A stretch of DNA of 64,000 bases from Phycisphaerales bacterium PN19_bin_20 (GCA_021173225.1 JAJOLK010000013.1:47212-111211), one strand, 5' to 3'; positions 17,247 through 26,458 are shown, counted from the stretch's first letter. The notes: generated by a model from the letters alone, not told the origin. Numbers and translations: made by a program.

Positions 17247-18399
17247 TGGTCATCGGGCCCTTTGAGTCCGGGCTTTGGGGCAAAGTTCTCGGACGGGCCG
17301 GACGGGACTTTGGGGTCGCGCTAGATCTTGCGCCGGCCGCTGAGGCGGTTTCTGCGGCGGCCTCTGCCCTGCCGTAAGCCTCGACGATCTTCTGGACAAT
17401 CGGGTTGCGGACGATGTCTGACTCATCGAAGGCGCACATCGCCACGCCCTCGACGCGGCGCAGGACGCCGATGGCGTGCTTGAGGCCTGAACCCTCGGTC
17501 TCGGGCAGGTCGGTCTGGGTCGGGTCGCCGGTGACGATGACCTTGCTGCCCGCGCCCATGCGGGTCAGGAACATCTTCATCTGCGTGCGGGTGGTGTTCT
17601 GGGCCTCGTCAAGGATGATGACCGAGCGGTTGAGCGTCCGCCCGCGCATGAACGCGAGCGGGACGATCTCGATCACATCGCTGGCGACGAACCGGCTCAG
17701 CGTCCCGTAGTCGATCATGTCGCTGAGGGCATCCAGCAGCGGTCGCAGGTACGGATTAACCTTCGCTTGCAGGTCACCGGGGAGGAACCCGAGCTTCTCG
17801 CCGGCCTCGACCGCCGGGCGGCACAGGATCAGCTTCTTGGCGTGCCCGCTCTTGAGCATGTGGACGGCGGCGGCGACCGCGAGGTACGTTTTGCCCGTGC
17901 CCGCAGGCCCGATGCCGAAGATCACGTCGCTGTCGCGGATCGCGTCGAGGTAGACCTGCTGGTTGATGGTCTTGGCCCGCAGCGGCTGCCCGGCGGCGTA
18001 GACGTTGAGCTGGTCGGTCCACAGCGGGCCGCTGGGGGCAGTAAACGCCCCGAGCCCAGCGAGCCCGACAACCGCGTCGCGCCCGTCTGCCGCTGCGAGT
18101 GCTTGGCCGATCAGCTCATGAACTTGGTTGCGTGAGAGGCTCTGGCCCTGCTGGGCGGCCTGAACCATCTGGGCGATCACGTCTCGCCCGGCGAGCACGG
18201 CAGGCCGCTCGCCAAGCAGGCGGATCTCGCCGTCACGCGTGACGGTGCGAACACCCAGGGCCTCTCGGACCAGCTTGAGGTTACGATCACCGGGGCCAAA
18301 GGCCGTCGCCCGCTCAGCCCCTTGGGGAACATGTATGGACACTTCCAAAGCACAGGCACCTGTCTCACCGAGGGTTTCGCAGGCACACGGCCCGCACAC
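17239..18399 (-). CDS. PhoH-family P-loop ATPase
   Basis: The 386-aa protein has a KH-like N-terminal domain (residues about 20-80) and a PhoH ATPase domain with Walker A G-P-A-G-T-G-K170-T, Walker B VIILDEAQN, and the conserved TGDPTQTDLP and GFLPGDLQAKVNPYLRPLLDAL segments. PhoH proteins are cytosolic ATPases related to superfamily 1 helicases and linked to RNA metabolism; their exact role is unsettled. The start is GTG 18399, with a Cys-rich N-terminus (MCGPCACETLG) that may be an over-extension. The stop overlaps the pgpH start, indicating a coupled operon. Confidence 0.93.
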   Translation of the reverse strand: MCGPCACETLGETGACALEVSIHVPQGAERATAFGPGDRNLKLVREALGVRTVTRDGEIRLLGERPAVLAGRDVIAQMVQAAQQGQSLSRNQVHELIGQALAAADGRDAVVGLAGLGAFTAPSGPLWTDQLNVYAAGQPLRAKTINQQVYLDAIRDSDVIFGIGPAGTGKTYLAVAAAVHMLKSGHAKKLILCRPAVEAGEKLGFLPGDLQAKVNPYLRPLLDALSDMIDYGTLSRFVASDVIEIVPLAFMRGRTLNRSVIILDEAQNTTRTQMKMFLTRMGAGSKVIVTGDPTQTDLPETEGSGLKHAIGVLRRVEGVAMCAFDESDIVRNPIVQKIVEAYGRAEAAAETASAAGARSSATPKSRPARPRTLPQSPDSKGPMTSA

Positions 18400-18553
18400 C
18401 CAAGGCTCAGTCGCTGAACTCCGGGCTGATTCTAATCACCTGGCGGGCGCGGCGCGGGCCGAGAGGGCCGAAGCGGTGGGAGGTGTTTGTACCCATGTGG
18501 GGGATGGGCGATTTTGCGGTCGGTCGGTCGCGATTGGTGTTTGTAAGTGGCCT

Positions 18554-19021
18554 TTGGGGCCCAGAAATGCGGTCAAGAGCGTGGTGGCGGGCGTGCTGAC
18601 GGTGCTGTTGGCGGCTGTGTTGTTGCCGGCGGGGTGTGGCGGTGCGGGCGGCACGCGCGTGCCCGCGCGAGTGTTGGCGCTGGCGGCTGGATCGGTGATC
18701 GAGGCGCGGGTCGCTGGCGACTGGGATGATGTAGACGCCGCGCTTGAGCCCGGGCTCGAGCGGGCCGAGCTTGCAACGCTGACCACTGAGCGCAGCGACG
18801 ACCGGCGCGCGTGGGAGCTTGTGAACATCGCGGGTGTGTCTGGCCGTCTAATGGTCATGCGCGATGTGGGTGGCGGGCGTGATGCGCGCGGGTGCGAGCA
18901 GTTTACGCTGACCGCGAGTATGCCAGGGCCCGAGGGCAACGAGCAGGCGTACCGGCTGGTGACGCGGATGGCCGAGCGCTTGGAGCAGCTTGCGGGCGTT
19001 GAGTGGGCACCGATGAGGTGA
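18554..19021 (+). CDS. Predicted lipoprotein, unknown function
   Basis: The coding part is about 155 aa. A TTG at 18554 gives an N-region with Arg and Lys (GPRNAVK), a hydrophobic stretch (VVAGVLTVLLAAVLL) and a lipobox-like P-A-G-C; GTG 18581 is an alternative start. The track ORF begins far upstream inside the antisense of phoH and is not credible. The mature domain has a mixed alpha/beta look, ending in a helix (EQAYRLVTRMAERLEQL). No family recognised. It stands alone, divergent from phoH. Confidence 0.6.
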   Translation: MGPRNAVKSVVAGVLTVLLAAVLLPAGCGGAGGTRVPARVLALAAGSVIEARVAGDWDDVDAALEPGLERAELATLTTERSDDRRAWELVNIAGVSGRLMVMRDVGGGRDARGCEQFTLTASMPGPEGNEQAYRLVTRMAERLEQLAGVEWAPMR

Positions 19022-19637
19022 TCACGCGAGCGTGAACTGCTTTAGCGGGCCGTTGACTGTGAGCGTTAAGTGCTGCAGCAGGCTTGTAAAAGCCGGTGTT
19101 CATGAGGGCCGTTAGGCGCGACTCGGGCACTGGAAGTTGAACGGCGCGGAGAAGCTCAGCGCGGTCCTTCGTTGGTCGGACGACCAATGAGACCAGCATC
19201 AGGCCTGACTCGTGATCTGGTCCCCTCACGCCGCGTCGCGCCCCCGCTGACAGAGGCTTGGCGCGAAGGGCAAGAGATGTGCGGCCCGTTGGATCGCGAA
19301 GCGTCCTTCGAGGCCGGCGTGCCGGGTGCCCGTGGGCACGGCGACCCCCTCACCATCGAACGTCCCGCCTTGCTTGACGCTGTCCCCGTCTTGCACGTTT
19401 AGCACCAAAGTCCTTGCCGATCTTCGGCTTGGAGAGCCCAACTCGCACGTCGTCGCCAAGTGCTCCGGCATCATCACCCTTGATCTCCACCTTGCGTAAG
19501 GCGAGAGCAGAACTTTCAGCTTGTGGAGGGCGTTTGGCCACTAGCTTCCCGCCATTGTTGGCGGCCGAAACGACTATGCGCCGCCGGGGCCGGGTGGATC
19601 GACCGCGCATGCCCTACACGTACTAAGCTCTCCCCCA
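19022..19637. other. 616-base region without a convincing gene
   Basis: Several short frames overlap on the minus strand (19226-19477, 19350-19610), none with a start signal or recognisable domain. Two of them could be pieces of one decayed gene joined by a frameshift near 19430, but there is no family match to support it. Confidence 0.5.
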
Positions 19638-20447
19638 ATGGGAGCGAATCCGCAGGCCGTTCGAGTCGTTGAGTCGCCGCGTTTCACCGCGCTGGTGGTC
19701 GGCGTGATCCTGCTCAACGCCGCCCTGATCGGCGCGAGCACGTACAGCTCCGCTTCGTGGATCGTCGTGGGCGAGTGGACCTGCATCGCCTTCTTCGTCG
19801 TCGAGATCGCGGTCCGCTTCGCCGCCGCTACCAGCACCCGCGCGTACTTCAAGGATGGCTGGAACGTCTTTGACCTTGTGCTGGTCATCTCGGCATTCAT
19901 CCCCGCCAGCGGGATGCTGCTGCCGATGCTGCGAGTGCTGCGCGTCTTCCGGGTCCTGCGGCTTGTCAAGGCCGTGCCCGAGCTGCGGCTGATTGTCAGC
20001 GTGCTGACGCGCAGCGTCGCGAGCATGAAGCACATCGGGCTGCTCGCGGGCGTGCTCTTCTACACCTACGCCGTCATCGGCGTCAAGCTCTTCGGGCAAG
20101 AGGGCAGCCCGCTGCGGGCCGAGTACGGCACCATTCACGAGGCGCTCTTCACGCTCTTTCGCGTCCTTACCGGCGACAACTGGTCTGACCTGCGCTACAA
20201 GGCCAGCAGCGCCGAGGCGCTCGCCGCAGGGCAGGCACTGGGCCCGGGCATCACCGCCTTCCACGTCACGTGGATCATCTTCAGCACCTTCATCCTCATC
20301 AACCTGATCGTCGGCGCGATCGTCAACAACTACCAGCAGGTCCAGGACATCGAGCAGGCCAAGAGCGTGGACATCTCCGATCAGCGGCTCGAAGTGCTGG
20401 TCAAAGAACTGCAACAGCTGCTCGAGGCACGCAAGCACCGCGGCTGA
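19638..20447 (+). CDS. Single-domain voltage-gated cation channel (ion transport family)
   Basis: The 269-aa protein has six transmembrane segments. The S4 voltage sensor is LRVLRVFRVLRLVK with Arg or Lys at every third position. The pore loop reads FRVLTGDNWSD, followed by a long S6 (FSTFILINLIVGAIVNNY) and a C-terminal helix (DQRLEVLVKELQQLLEA) likely to form the tetramer bundle of bacterial sodium channels. The filter T-G-D-N-W resembles animal calcium/sodium channel repeats more than the LESWAS of NaChBac. It should form a homotetramer in the cytoplasmic membrane; ion choice cannot be read with certainty. ATG 19638 lacks a strong ribosome binding site. Confidence 0.92.
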   Translation: MGANPQAVRVVESPRFTALVVGVILLNAALIGASTYSSASWIVVGEWTCIAFFVVEIAVRFAAATSTRAYFKDGWNVFDLVLVISAFIPASGMLLPMLRVLRVFRVLRLVKAVPELRLIVSVLTRSVASMKHIGLLAGVLFYTYAVIGVKLFGQEGSPLRAEYGTIHEALFTLFRVLTGDNWSDLRYKASSAEALAAGQALGPGITAFHVTWIIFSTFILINLIVGAIVNNYQQVQDIEQAKSVDISDQRLEVLVKELQQLLEARKHRG

Positions 20448-20487
20448 TCGCGGCCCAACGCGAGTTCAGCGCGAGCGTAGTGCGAGT

Positions 20488-21306
20488 TCAGCGCGATACG
20501 GCACCTTGCACCGCGCCGTCGGCAAACGGCGCAACTGGCTCTTGACTCAGCGCCGACTCAATCAGCCGCACCAAACGCCGCTGCGTGGTCGCGTCGGTAC
20601 GAATCGCAACGCGGTATCCCCCGGCGATGCCCTGGCGGTCGAGCGTCGGGTCGGTCGCTGGCGCGAGCAAGCGGACGCCGTCGGGGCTCAGCCGTCGCGT
20701 CGGGCGTGTGACGCGCTCGACGACCGCGACCACGCGCAGTGTGAAGGGGCCGTCCGAGCGCGTGAGATCAAAGCTCGTATCGTCGGCGGCGAACGCGGCC
20801 TCGGGCGCACCGGCGGGGCGAAGCATGACCGTGACCAGCCGGCGCTGATTCTGGATCACGTCTTCCACCAGCCCGTCGGTCCTCGGCGCCCACGGCCGCG
20901 CGAGCCCCTCGGTCGCCCGTGGGAAGGTCGTCAGCACGCCCAGCGGCGCGTCGATGCGGTCGAGCGTGAAGCCCTCTTCGCGCAGCACCTCGCGTGCGGC
21001 CTGAAACGCCAGCACGCCGCGGCCTGCGAGGATCGACAGCTCTGCAAAGCGAGCGCTGTCCTCGCCCTCGCCTGGGGTCATTGATGCAATCTGCGTCTCG
21101 CCACTCTCTCTACGGTCTCCAGTGCCGCCAGTGCCGCCAGTGCCGCCAGTGCCGCCAGTGCCGCCAGTGCCGCATGCCCAGAGGATCACGCACAGCGGCA
21201 GGCCCGCCAGCAGCGTGAGCGCAGTTCGGTTCGCGCAGCGGCACGAGGCGAGCAGGGCCCACAGACGGGCATGGTGGGAGGCGTGTTTGGTGGCGTCACG
21301 CGGCAT
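20488..21306 (-). CDS. Predicted lipoprotein with a GTG-repeat after the lipidated Cys
   Basis: From ATG 21306 the product is 272 aa, with a long basic N-region, a hydrophobic core (LTLLAGLPLCVI) and a lipobox L-W-A-C45. Immediately after the Cys comes GTGGTGGTGGTGGTG, a flexible tether from 9-base DNA repeats. The mature part includes ILAGRGVLAFQAAREVLREEGFTLDRIDAPLGVLTTFPR, resembling a small alpha/beta fold found in planctomycete lipoproteins; no named domain. The ORF track's GTG at 21345 is less likely. The decarboxylase gene ends 47 bases upstream and may share a transcript. Confidence 0.7.
   Translation of the reverse strand: MPRDATKHASHHARLWALLASCRCANRTALTLLAGLPLCVILWACGTGGTGGTGGTGGTGGTGDRRESGETQIASMTPGEGEDSARFAELSILAGRGVLAFQAAREVLREEGFTLDRIDAPLGVLTTFPRATEGLARPWAPRTDGLVEDVIQNQRRLVTVMLRPAGAPEAAFAADDTSFDLTRSDGPFTLRVVAVVERVTRPTRRLSPDGVRLLAPATDPTLDRQGIAGGYRVAIRTDATTQRRLVRLIESALSQEPVAPFADGAVQGAVSR
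21119..21173. repeat. 9-base tandem repeat (AGTGCCGCC), about 6 copies
   Basis: Five perfect copies and one partial copy, in frame within the lipoprotein gene, encode a Gly-Thr-Gly tether. On the coding strand the unit is GGCACTGGC, the same as in the metal-binding lipoprotein at 51340-51378. Confidence 0.95.
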
Positions 21307-21353
21307 GTGCAACGCTAGCGGGTCCAGAGCGACGGCGTGCTTCACCGCGCGCG

Positions 21354-23009
21354 TCAGGCACCCATGATCGCCGCCACCCGGGCGATCTCATCGCACGCCG
21401 CGCGAACGTGAAGCTCACTGGCAAGCGTGCTGCCCACGCACAAGCGCAGAACAAACGCGCCCGGACGGCGCGGGTCGGCCCTCGGCAGCGTCGTGTGTGA
21501 GAGCAGCATCCGCCCGCTGGCGTTGAGCGACTCCAGCAATGCGCGCGACCGCGCGTCGGCCTGCACAGGCGTCTCGCCCGCGCGCGGGGCCATCGCAAAG
21601 ACCACCAGCGGGCTTGATGGATCGCGCGGCGCACAAACCTCAAGCCAGGGGCACGCGCCGATGAGCTCTTGCGCGAGGCCCGCCAGGCGCAGGTGCTCGC
21701 GGATGTAGCCGCGCAGCCCACTGAGCCCGTAGTGCCGCAGCACGAGCCAGAGTTTGAGCGCCCTGAACCTTCGCCCCAGCGGGACGCCCCAGTCGCGGTA
21801 GTCGATGACCTCGCCGGCGCTCTGCCCGGTCCGCAGATACTCGGGCGTGACCGACAGCGCACCGATGAGCGCGGCCTTGTCACTGGTCCACAGCACGTCG
21901 CAGTCAAAGTTGACCAGCAGCCACTTGTGCGGGTTGAAGCACAGGCTGTCGGCGCGCGCAACGCCCGCGCAGCGTGCCCGCAGCTCGGGGCAGATCCACG
22001 CCGCCCCGGCGAGCGCCGCGTCAACGTGCAGCCAAGGCCGCGGTGTGCCGTCGGCGGCGTCCAGCACGCTGGCGATGCGCGTCAGGTCGTCAAAGGCCAT
22101 CGTGCCGGTGCTGCCAAGGGTCGCGCAGCAGAACATCGGCGTGCGCCCTTCGCGAACATCTTGCGCCACCAGCCGCGCCAGCGCGCCCGTGTCGAGGGCG
22201 TGGTCCGGGCCCGCGGGCACCAGTCGCAGGTGCGTGCGGTCGTCGGCACTCTCAGCCAAGCCCGCGATCATCGCGGCCTTGAGCACGCTGGAGTGCGCCT
22301 GCTCGCTGGTGTAAAGGGTCGGGACGCCCGGTTTGCCCGCCGCACGCCAGCGCTGCCGCGCCGCCAGAAGCGCGCACAGCGTCGCCTCACTGGCGGTACC
22401 TTGGATGACCCCGCCGCCGGTCGCGATGCCAGCGACAAGCCCGGCGCCAATCCCAGCGCCACCGCCAGCGGCAAAATTAGCACGCGAGTCGAACGCCTCT
22501 GGCAGATCCAGCGCCTCGCGCAGCCAATCCAGCACCCGCGTCTCCAGCTCGGTGGCGGCGGGGCTGGTCGCCCAGAGCATTCCGTTGACGCCCAGCCCGG
22601 CACTTAGCAGCTCGCCGAGCACCGCCGGGGCGCTGGCGTTGGCAGGGAAGTACGCGTAAAAGTCGGGCGACTGCCAGTGCGTCAGCGCCGGCACGAGCAT
22701 CCGCTGCACATCATTGAGCACATCGGCCCAGGGCTCGGGTACCTCGGGGGCGTGCGCCGGCAGTGCGGCCAGCAGCTCGCCGGGCCGCACGCGCGAACGC
22801 ACGGGCAAACGCGTGGCCAGACGTTCGGGCGCACCTCTACTGGTCGATTGTGCGTTTGCACCAGCGGGCGCGTCGAGCTGACCCGCCCGCGCACCAAGCC
22901 CCTGCCAATACCCCACCAGCATCGCCAGCACGTCGCGCCCGGCGGCGTCAAAGGCCTCCGCGCTCATGTGCGGCACGCCCGACTCATCACCCGGAAGCTT
23001 GATCGGCAT
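21354..23009 (-). CDS. PLP-dependent group II amino acid decarboxylase
   Basis: The 551-aa enzyme matches aromatic-L-amino-acid/glutamate decarboxylase-type proteins. The PLP lysine is K362 in CFNPHKWLLVNFD; upstream are YFPANASAPAVLGELLSAGLG, TSPAATELETRVLDWL and WLHVDAALAGAAWICPE, all conserved in this fold. Family members decarboxylate Trp, Tyr, DOPA or related amino acids to amines in the cytosol; the substrate is not certain. An unusual insertion of about 40 residues rich in Ala/Gln (LGARAGQLDAPAGANAQ) sits near residue 35-75. Start ATG 23009. A tryptophanase in the same window also uses aromatic amino acids but is far away. Confidence 0.9.
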   Translation of the reverse strand: MPIKLPGDESGVPHMSAEAFDAAGRDVLAMLVGYWQGLGARAGQLDAPAGANAQSTSRGAPERLATRLPVRSRVRPGELLAALPAHAPEVPEPWADVLNDVQRMLVPALTHWQSPDFYAYFPANASAPAVLGELLSAGLGVNGMLWATSPAATELETRVLDWLREALDLPEAFDSRANFAAGGGAGIGAGLVAGIATGGGVIQGTASEATLCALLAARQRWRAAGKPGVPTLYTSEQAHSSVLKAAMIAGLAESADDRTHLRLVPAGPDHALDTGALARLVAQDVREGRTPMFCCATLGSTGTMAFDDLTRIASVLDAADGTPRPWLHVDAALAGAAWICPELRARCAGVARADSLCFNPHKWLLVNFDCDVLWTSDKAALIGALSVTPEYLRTGQSAGEVIDYRDWGVPLGRRFRALKLWLVLRHYGLSGLRGYIREHLRLAGLAQELIGACPWLEVCAPRDPSSPLVVFAMAPRAGETPVQADARSRALLESLNASGRMLLSHTTLPRADPRRPGAFVLRLCVGSTLASELHVRAACDEIARVAAIMGA

Positions 23010-23140
23010 GGCCGATCGTTGGCCGCGTCCGCGCGCTTAGAAGAGCTTGACCGGCGCTCGCCCCTGCTGGCCCCTGCTCTACCGGCGCTCGCCTCGCTGG
23101 TCCTTGCTTCATCGACGCGGGGCACGCGTCGGCCGCGCAT

Positions 23141-23169
23141 GAAAACGCCCCGCACGTGCGCAGGGCGTT
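23141..23169 (-). terminator. Terminator downstream of the S49-like gene
   Basis: Stem AACGCCC/GGGCGTT (23144-23150 with 23163-23169) is followed on the minus strand by TTTTC. It lies about 30 bases after the stop of the 23202 gene. Confidence 0.7.
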
Positions 23170-23201
23170 GTGTGAGGTGAAGTGAAGTGTCCGGAAGGAC
23201 C

Positions 23202-24665
23202 TTACTCGTCACGGGCGATACGGCGGAGGGTCTTGTACATCTCGACGAACCACTCGTCAGTGATCCCGTCCTCGCCAACGCCCGGGAACTGGAGCATGAA
23301 GCGGAAGTTGGGGTTGACCTTGACCTGCTTCTGGAGCTCTTCGAGGGCCCGGCGGGCGATACCAACCTCGCGGTTGCGCTCGGTGCGATTCTGCTCACCA
23401 CGGAGCGACTGGGCCGCCTGGAACGACAGCCGGAAGCGCTCACCCAACGACCCGACCGACTTCTCGATCTGGTGCATCTTGCGCATCCCGTTGTCAATAA
23501 AGTCGCTGGCCTTCTGCCCGACCAGCTCGTACTCGTTGATGTCCATGACACTCATCAGCTCGGGAAAGCTCGCCGCCACGCCACGGGCAAACTTGACGCG
23601 TACGGCGTCGACGGCGTTGAGGGTCAGGATCTGCCCGGGCGGGTTAAGCTTGATGCTCCCGCTGGTGTAATCCTGGAAGAACTCGACGTTGCCGAACTCG
23701 TCAACGTTGGCGCTCAGCGGCTCCTGGATCTGCATCGACCGCATGACGCGGTAGTCGCGCCCGCCGGCGCGCGAGGCCCGCTCCATCTGTGCCAGCACGC
23801 GCTCAAGCCCGACGCCCTTCATGGCCACCAGATTCCCGCTCCAACCGGTGCACGCGCCGATGTTGCCCTCGGGGGTCATGTAGAACTCGTTGAGCGTCCA
23901 AGGGCTCATCGCCGCACAAGAGATCGCCGAGGTGACCCAGCCGACGGTCCGGAACTCCTTCTCGTACTCGTTGTCGAACAGGTCCTGGAAGGGCTGCATC
24001 TCCGCCAAGAGGCCGCCGCCGCTGTTAATCTTGATGACCACCACATCGACCTTGTCTTCCTTGAGCATCGGGATCGCGGCCTTGAACGCGGAGGCCGAAA
24101 TCGTCAGGCCCACCATGTCGCCGACCAGACCCTTCCAGTCTGGTGGGGGGCCAAAGTGCAGCATCGCCACACGCGTCGCGCGGCCCGTGATGGCACGCTT
24201 GGCCAAGTCGTCCTTCTTCTCGTCCTTCTTCCCGTCCGTGCTTGCCTCGGCCTTGACCGCGTCGGCGGGCTTGGCCTCGACGGGCTTAGTTGCCTCTGCG
24301 GGCTTGGCCTCGTCCTTCTTCGCCTCGGGCTTGGCCTCAGGCTTGGCCGCATCGGCGGGCTTGCTGCGGACGAGCTTGGCGACGTCTTCAGCCGAGAAGA
24401 CCTCTGCGGCGGACTTGCCGTCGATCTTAAAGTAGACGAACCCCGACTCTTGCCGGACAAGCTCGCCCTTGAGCACACGCCCGTCCTTCAAGTGCAGCTC
24501 GTCGCCAATCGCCACGCCGGCCAGCGCCATCAGCGCAAGCCCCGCGACCATGCCCACCAGCCTGCCAGCGGGACGCCCGGCGGTACGGGCATCTTTCCGA
24601 GGCGGGGTTGAAGCACCATGGCCCAAGTTGCCCAGCCCCATCTTGCCGACGCTTGCCTTTGTCAT
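23202..24665 (-). CDS. Secreted S49/ClpP-fold protein with active-site-like Ser
   Basis: The 487-aa product has a signal peptide (RLVGMVAGLALMALAGVAIG), a short domain reading ELHLKDGRVLKGELVRQESGFVYFKIDG, an Ala/Lys/Pro-rich spacer of about 70 residues, and a crotonase/ClpP-like domain. Motifs VDVVVIKINSGGG and VTSAISCAA resemble the oxyanion loop and Ser-bearing helix of SppA/NfeD-type serine peptidases. ATG 24665 has GGAG 8 bases upstream. It may cleave membrane-released peptides in the periplasm, but activity is not certain. The next gene upstream is a related protein that lacks the Ser motif, so the two may form a heteromer. Confidence 0.75.
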   Translation of the reverse strand: MTKASVGKMGLGNLGHGASTPPRKDARTAGRPAGRLVGMVAGLALMALAGVAIGDELHLKDGRVLKGELVRQESGFVYFKIDGKSAAEVFSAEDVAKLVRSKPADAAKPEAKPEAKKDEAKPAEATKPVEAKPADAVKAEASTDGKKDEKKDDLAKRAITGRATRVAMLHFGPPPDWKGLVGDMVGLTISASAFKAAIPMLKEDKVDVVVIKINSGGGLLAEMQPFQDLFDNEYEKEFRTVGWVTSAISCAAMSPWTLNEFYMTPEGNIGACTGWSGNLVAMKGVGLERVLAQMERASRAGGRDYRVMRSMQIQEPLSANVDEFGNVEFFQDYTSGSIKLNPPGQILTLNAVDAVRVKFARGVAASFPELMSVMDINEYELVGQKASDFIDNGMRKMHQIEKSVGSLGERFRLSFQAAQSLRGEQNRTERNREVGIARRALEELQKQVKVNPNFRFMLQFPGVGEDGITDEWFVEMYKTLRRIARDE

Positions 24666-24849
24666 CTTGTTGCTCCGTGCTGGCCACCACTAAGGGGCCG
24701 AGCGTTCCAGTGTGATTTACTCTTACATGCTTTGCCCGGCAGGACGCTTCGGTGCCGGGTCATGTGACTAATTCTGCCGTCCGCGGACTGTTGCACGCCG
24801 CCCGGGCGCCTTGCAGGGCTGAACGGGTCGGAGCGGGTTGAGCTCTCGA

Positions 24850-26433
24850 TCATCGCCGGGGGCGGTCCATGCGGATCTCCAGGTCGATCTGCGCCAGCCG
24901 CGCACGCTGGGCGTCAATGAAGTCATCCGGGTCGCCCACGATGTCGCCAGCGACCTCCTTGTACTTCTGCACGATCCCGATCATCTGGTTGATGATCGAC
25001 TTCTGGCGCGCGCGAGCCCGGTTGCGATCCTCGGGCGTCTCACCCACGACCCGCGTGTCCCGCAGCTTGTCTTGGAGGTCGCGCAGCTCGGGCAGCACAC
25101 GCCCGATCTCGCGGCTCCAGTCCGCCGTGATCCGGTCGCCACGCAACCCGAAGGTTTTGTACGCCCGAGAGACGCCCAGCTCGAACATCAGGTCGTCGAA
25201 GGTGCCCGCGACCCCGTCGATGAATCCAATCCGCTGCCCGGTCTCGGCGTTAAGGTTCAGCACGTCGTTGCCCTTGCCACGCACCGAGTCTTCCATCGTG
25301 TCGCCGCGCCCGGCCTCGGCGTTCCCGTCGTCGGTCAGGATCGTGTCGCCCGTAAGGTCTTCGTGGAACTCGGGCTTCCCGCCGACCATCGTGTATGACA
25401 GGGTGTAATCGAAGCGGGCCATCGCCCGCAGAACGCGAAAGTCATGCCCGCCCTTGACCGCCAGGCCCTCGGCCCGACCCATGCGCAGCGAGATCTGCTT
25501 CTCACGAACGACATAGTCGCCACGGCCTTGGAAGAGGAAGTCGATATAGCCCATCCCGCCGTGGGTTGCGTCCGGAGCGTAATAGATGCGGTTGGCCACG
25601 AACGGAATGAAAGCCGCCGGCCCATACGCGTTCTTGACCCAGGCGACGATCTCGGGCTTCTTGCCCCACTTGGGGTTGTCGCGAACTTCGTCGATGAGGA
25701 TCTCGCTGATCTCGGTCACGCGGTCGACCTTGTCGAACGCCGCGGCCTCTTGCAGCGGGCTACGGGCGTTGTTCTGGTACCAGTCCCAGCGTGAGTCGAT
25801 GTACAGCAGAAGGATGTCGGGCTGGTGCTTGCTGGCGTCGGCCACGATCTTTCGCAGCGGGGTGGCAGAGACGGCCTCGCCAACGTCGCCACGGATGTTG
25901 ATCCGGTAGATCACCTTCGCCGACGGGTCGTCGGGGTTGTTGCTCAGCTTGGACTCGAACTGGTCGAGCTTGTTGACCGAGCCGCCTGAAGCCGCGCCGG
26001 CGATCGTGGCCGAATTCGTGTCGTCCTTCTTAACCTCGTCCTTCTTAGGCTCGTCCTTCTTGCCCTCGTCGCTCTTGGGTTCAGTGCCCGGCGCGGGGGT
26101 GCTCACGAGCTTCTCGACCGACTCGATCTCGCTCAAGAAGTACTTGGTCTCAACATTGCCGATTGCCGACTTCACCCGCACGCGAACAAACTCGCGCGTC
26201 TCCTCCAGCAGCACGCCCTCGATGTTCCGCCCGTCCTTAAGCTTGATCTTGATGCGCTGCTCGGCGGTCTTTGCCGGCTCGCGCAGCGACGCCGCCGACG
26301 CGGGCACCAGGCTTGAGCCGATCGGTGCGAGCGTCAGCACGCCCGCCGCGGCGACCAGCGACGCGATCAGCACGCGCACGCCCGATGACGCACGGCGTGA
26401 CCCCGAGAACAAAGAACGATGGATGGTGTTCAT
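24850..26433 (-). CDS. Secreted S49-like protein lacking the catalytic Ser (likely pseudo-enzyme)
   Basis: The 527-aa protein has the same plan as its neighbour: signal peptide (VLIASLVAAAGVLTL), a strand-rich IKIKLKDGRNIEGVLLEETREF domain, a Lys/Asp/Glu-rich spacer (KKDEPKKDEVKKDD), and a ClpP-like domain with ILLLYIDSRWDWY in place of the neighbour's IKINSGGG and AYGPAAFIPFVANRIYYAP in place of TSAISCAA. The catalytic Ser is thus missing, pointing to a structural or regulatory role. A C-terminal helical region of about 80 residues (QKSIINQMIGIVQKYKEVAGD) is extra. It was probably produced by duplication of a common ancestor. Upstream are three direct repeats. Confidence 0.72.
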   Translation of the reverse strand: MNTIHRSLFSGSRRASSGVRVLIASLVAAAGVLTLAPIGSSLVPASAASLREPAKTAEQRIKIKLKDGRNIEGVLLEETREFVRVRVKSAIGNVETKYFLSEIESVEKLVSTPAPGTEPKSDEGKKDEPKKDEVKKDDTNSATIAGAASGGSVNKLDQFESKLSNNPDDPSAKVIYRINIRGDVGEAVSATPLRKIVADASKHQPDILLLYIDSRWDWYQNNARSPLQEAAAFDKVDRVTEISEILIDEVRDNPKWGKKPEIVAWVKNAYGPAAFIPFVANRIYYAPDATHGGMGYIDFLFQGRGDYVVREKQISLRMGRAEGLAVKGGHDFRVLRAMARFDYTLSYTMVGGKPEFHEDLTGDTILTDDGNAEAGRGDTMEDSVRGKGNDVLNLNAETGQRIGFIDGVAGTFDDLMFELGVSRAYKTFGLRGDRITADWSREIGRVLPELRDLQDKLRDTRVVGETPEDRNRARARQKSIINQMIGIVQKYKEVAGDIVGDPDDFIDAQRARLAQIDLEIRMDRPRR

Positions 26434-26458
26434 GGCGTTGCTCAGCGAAAGAGAGTGA

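Noticed and set aside
19226-19610. Possible small genes on the minus strand
   Set aside because: No ribosome binding site, no recognisable domain, overlapping frames of similar length.
23187-24611. 474-codon plus-strand ORF antisense to the S49-like gene
   Set aside because: Shadow frame with low-complexity Leu/Gly runs; the opposite strand has signal peptide, ribosome binding site and motifs.
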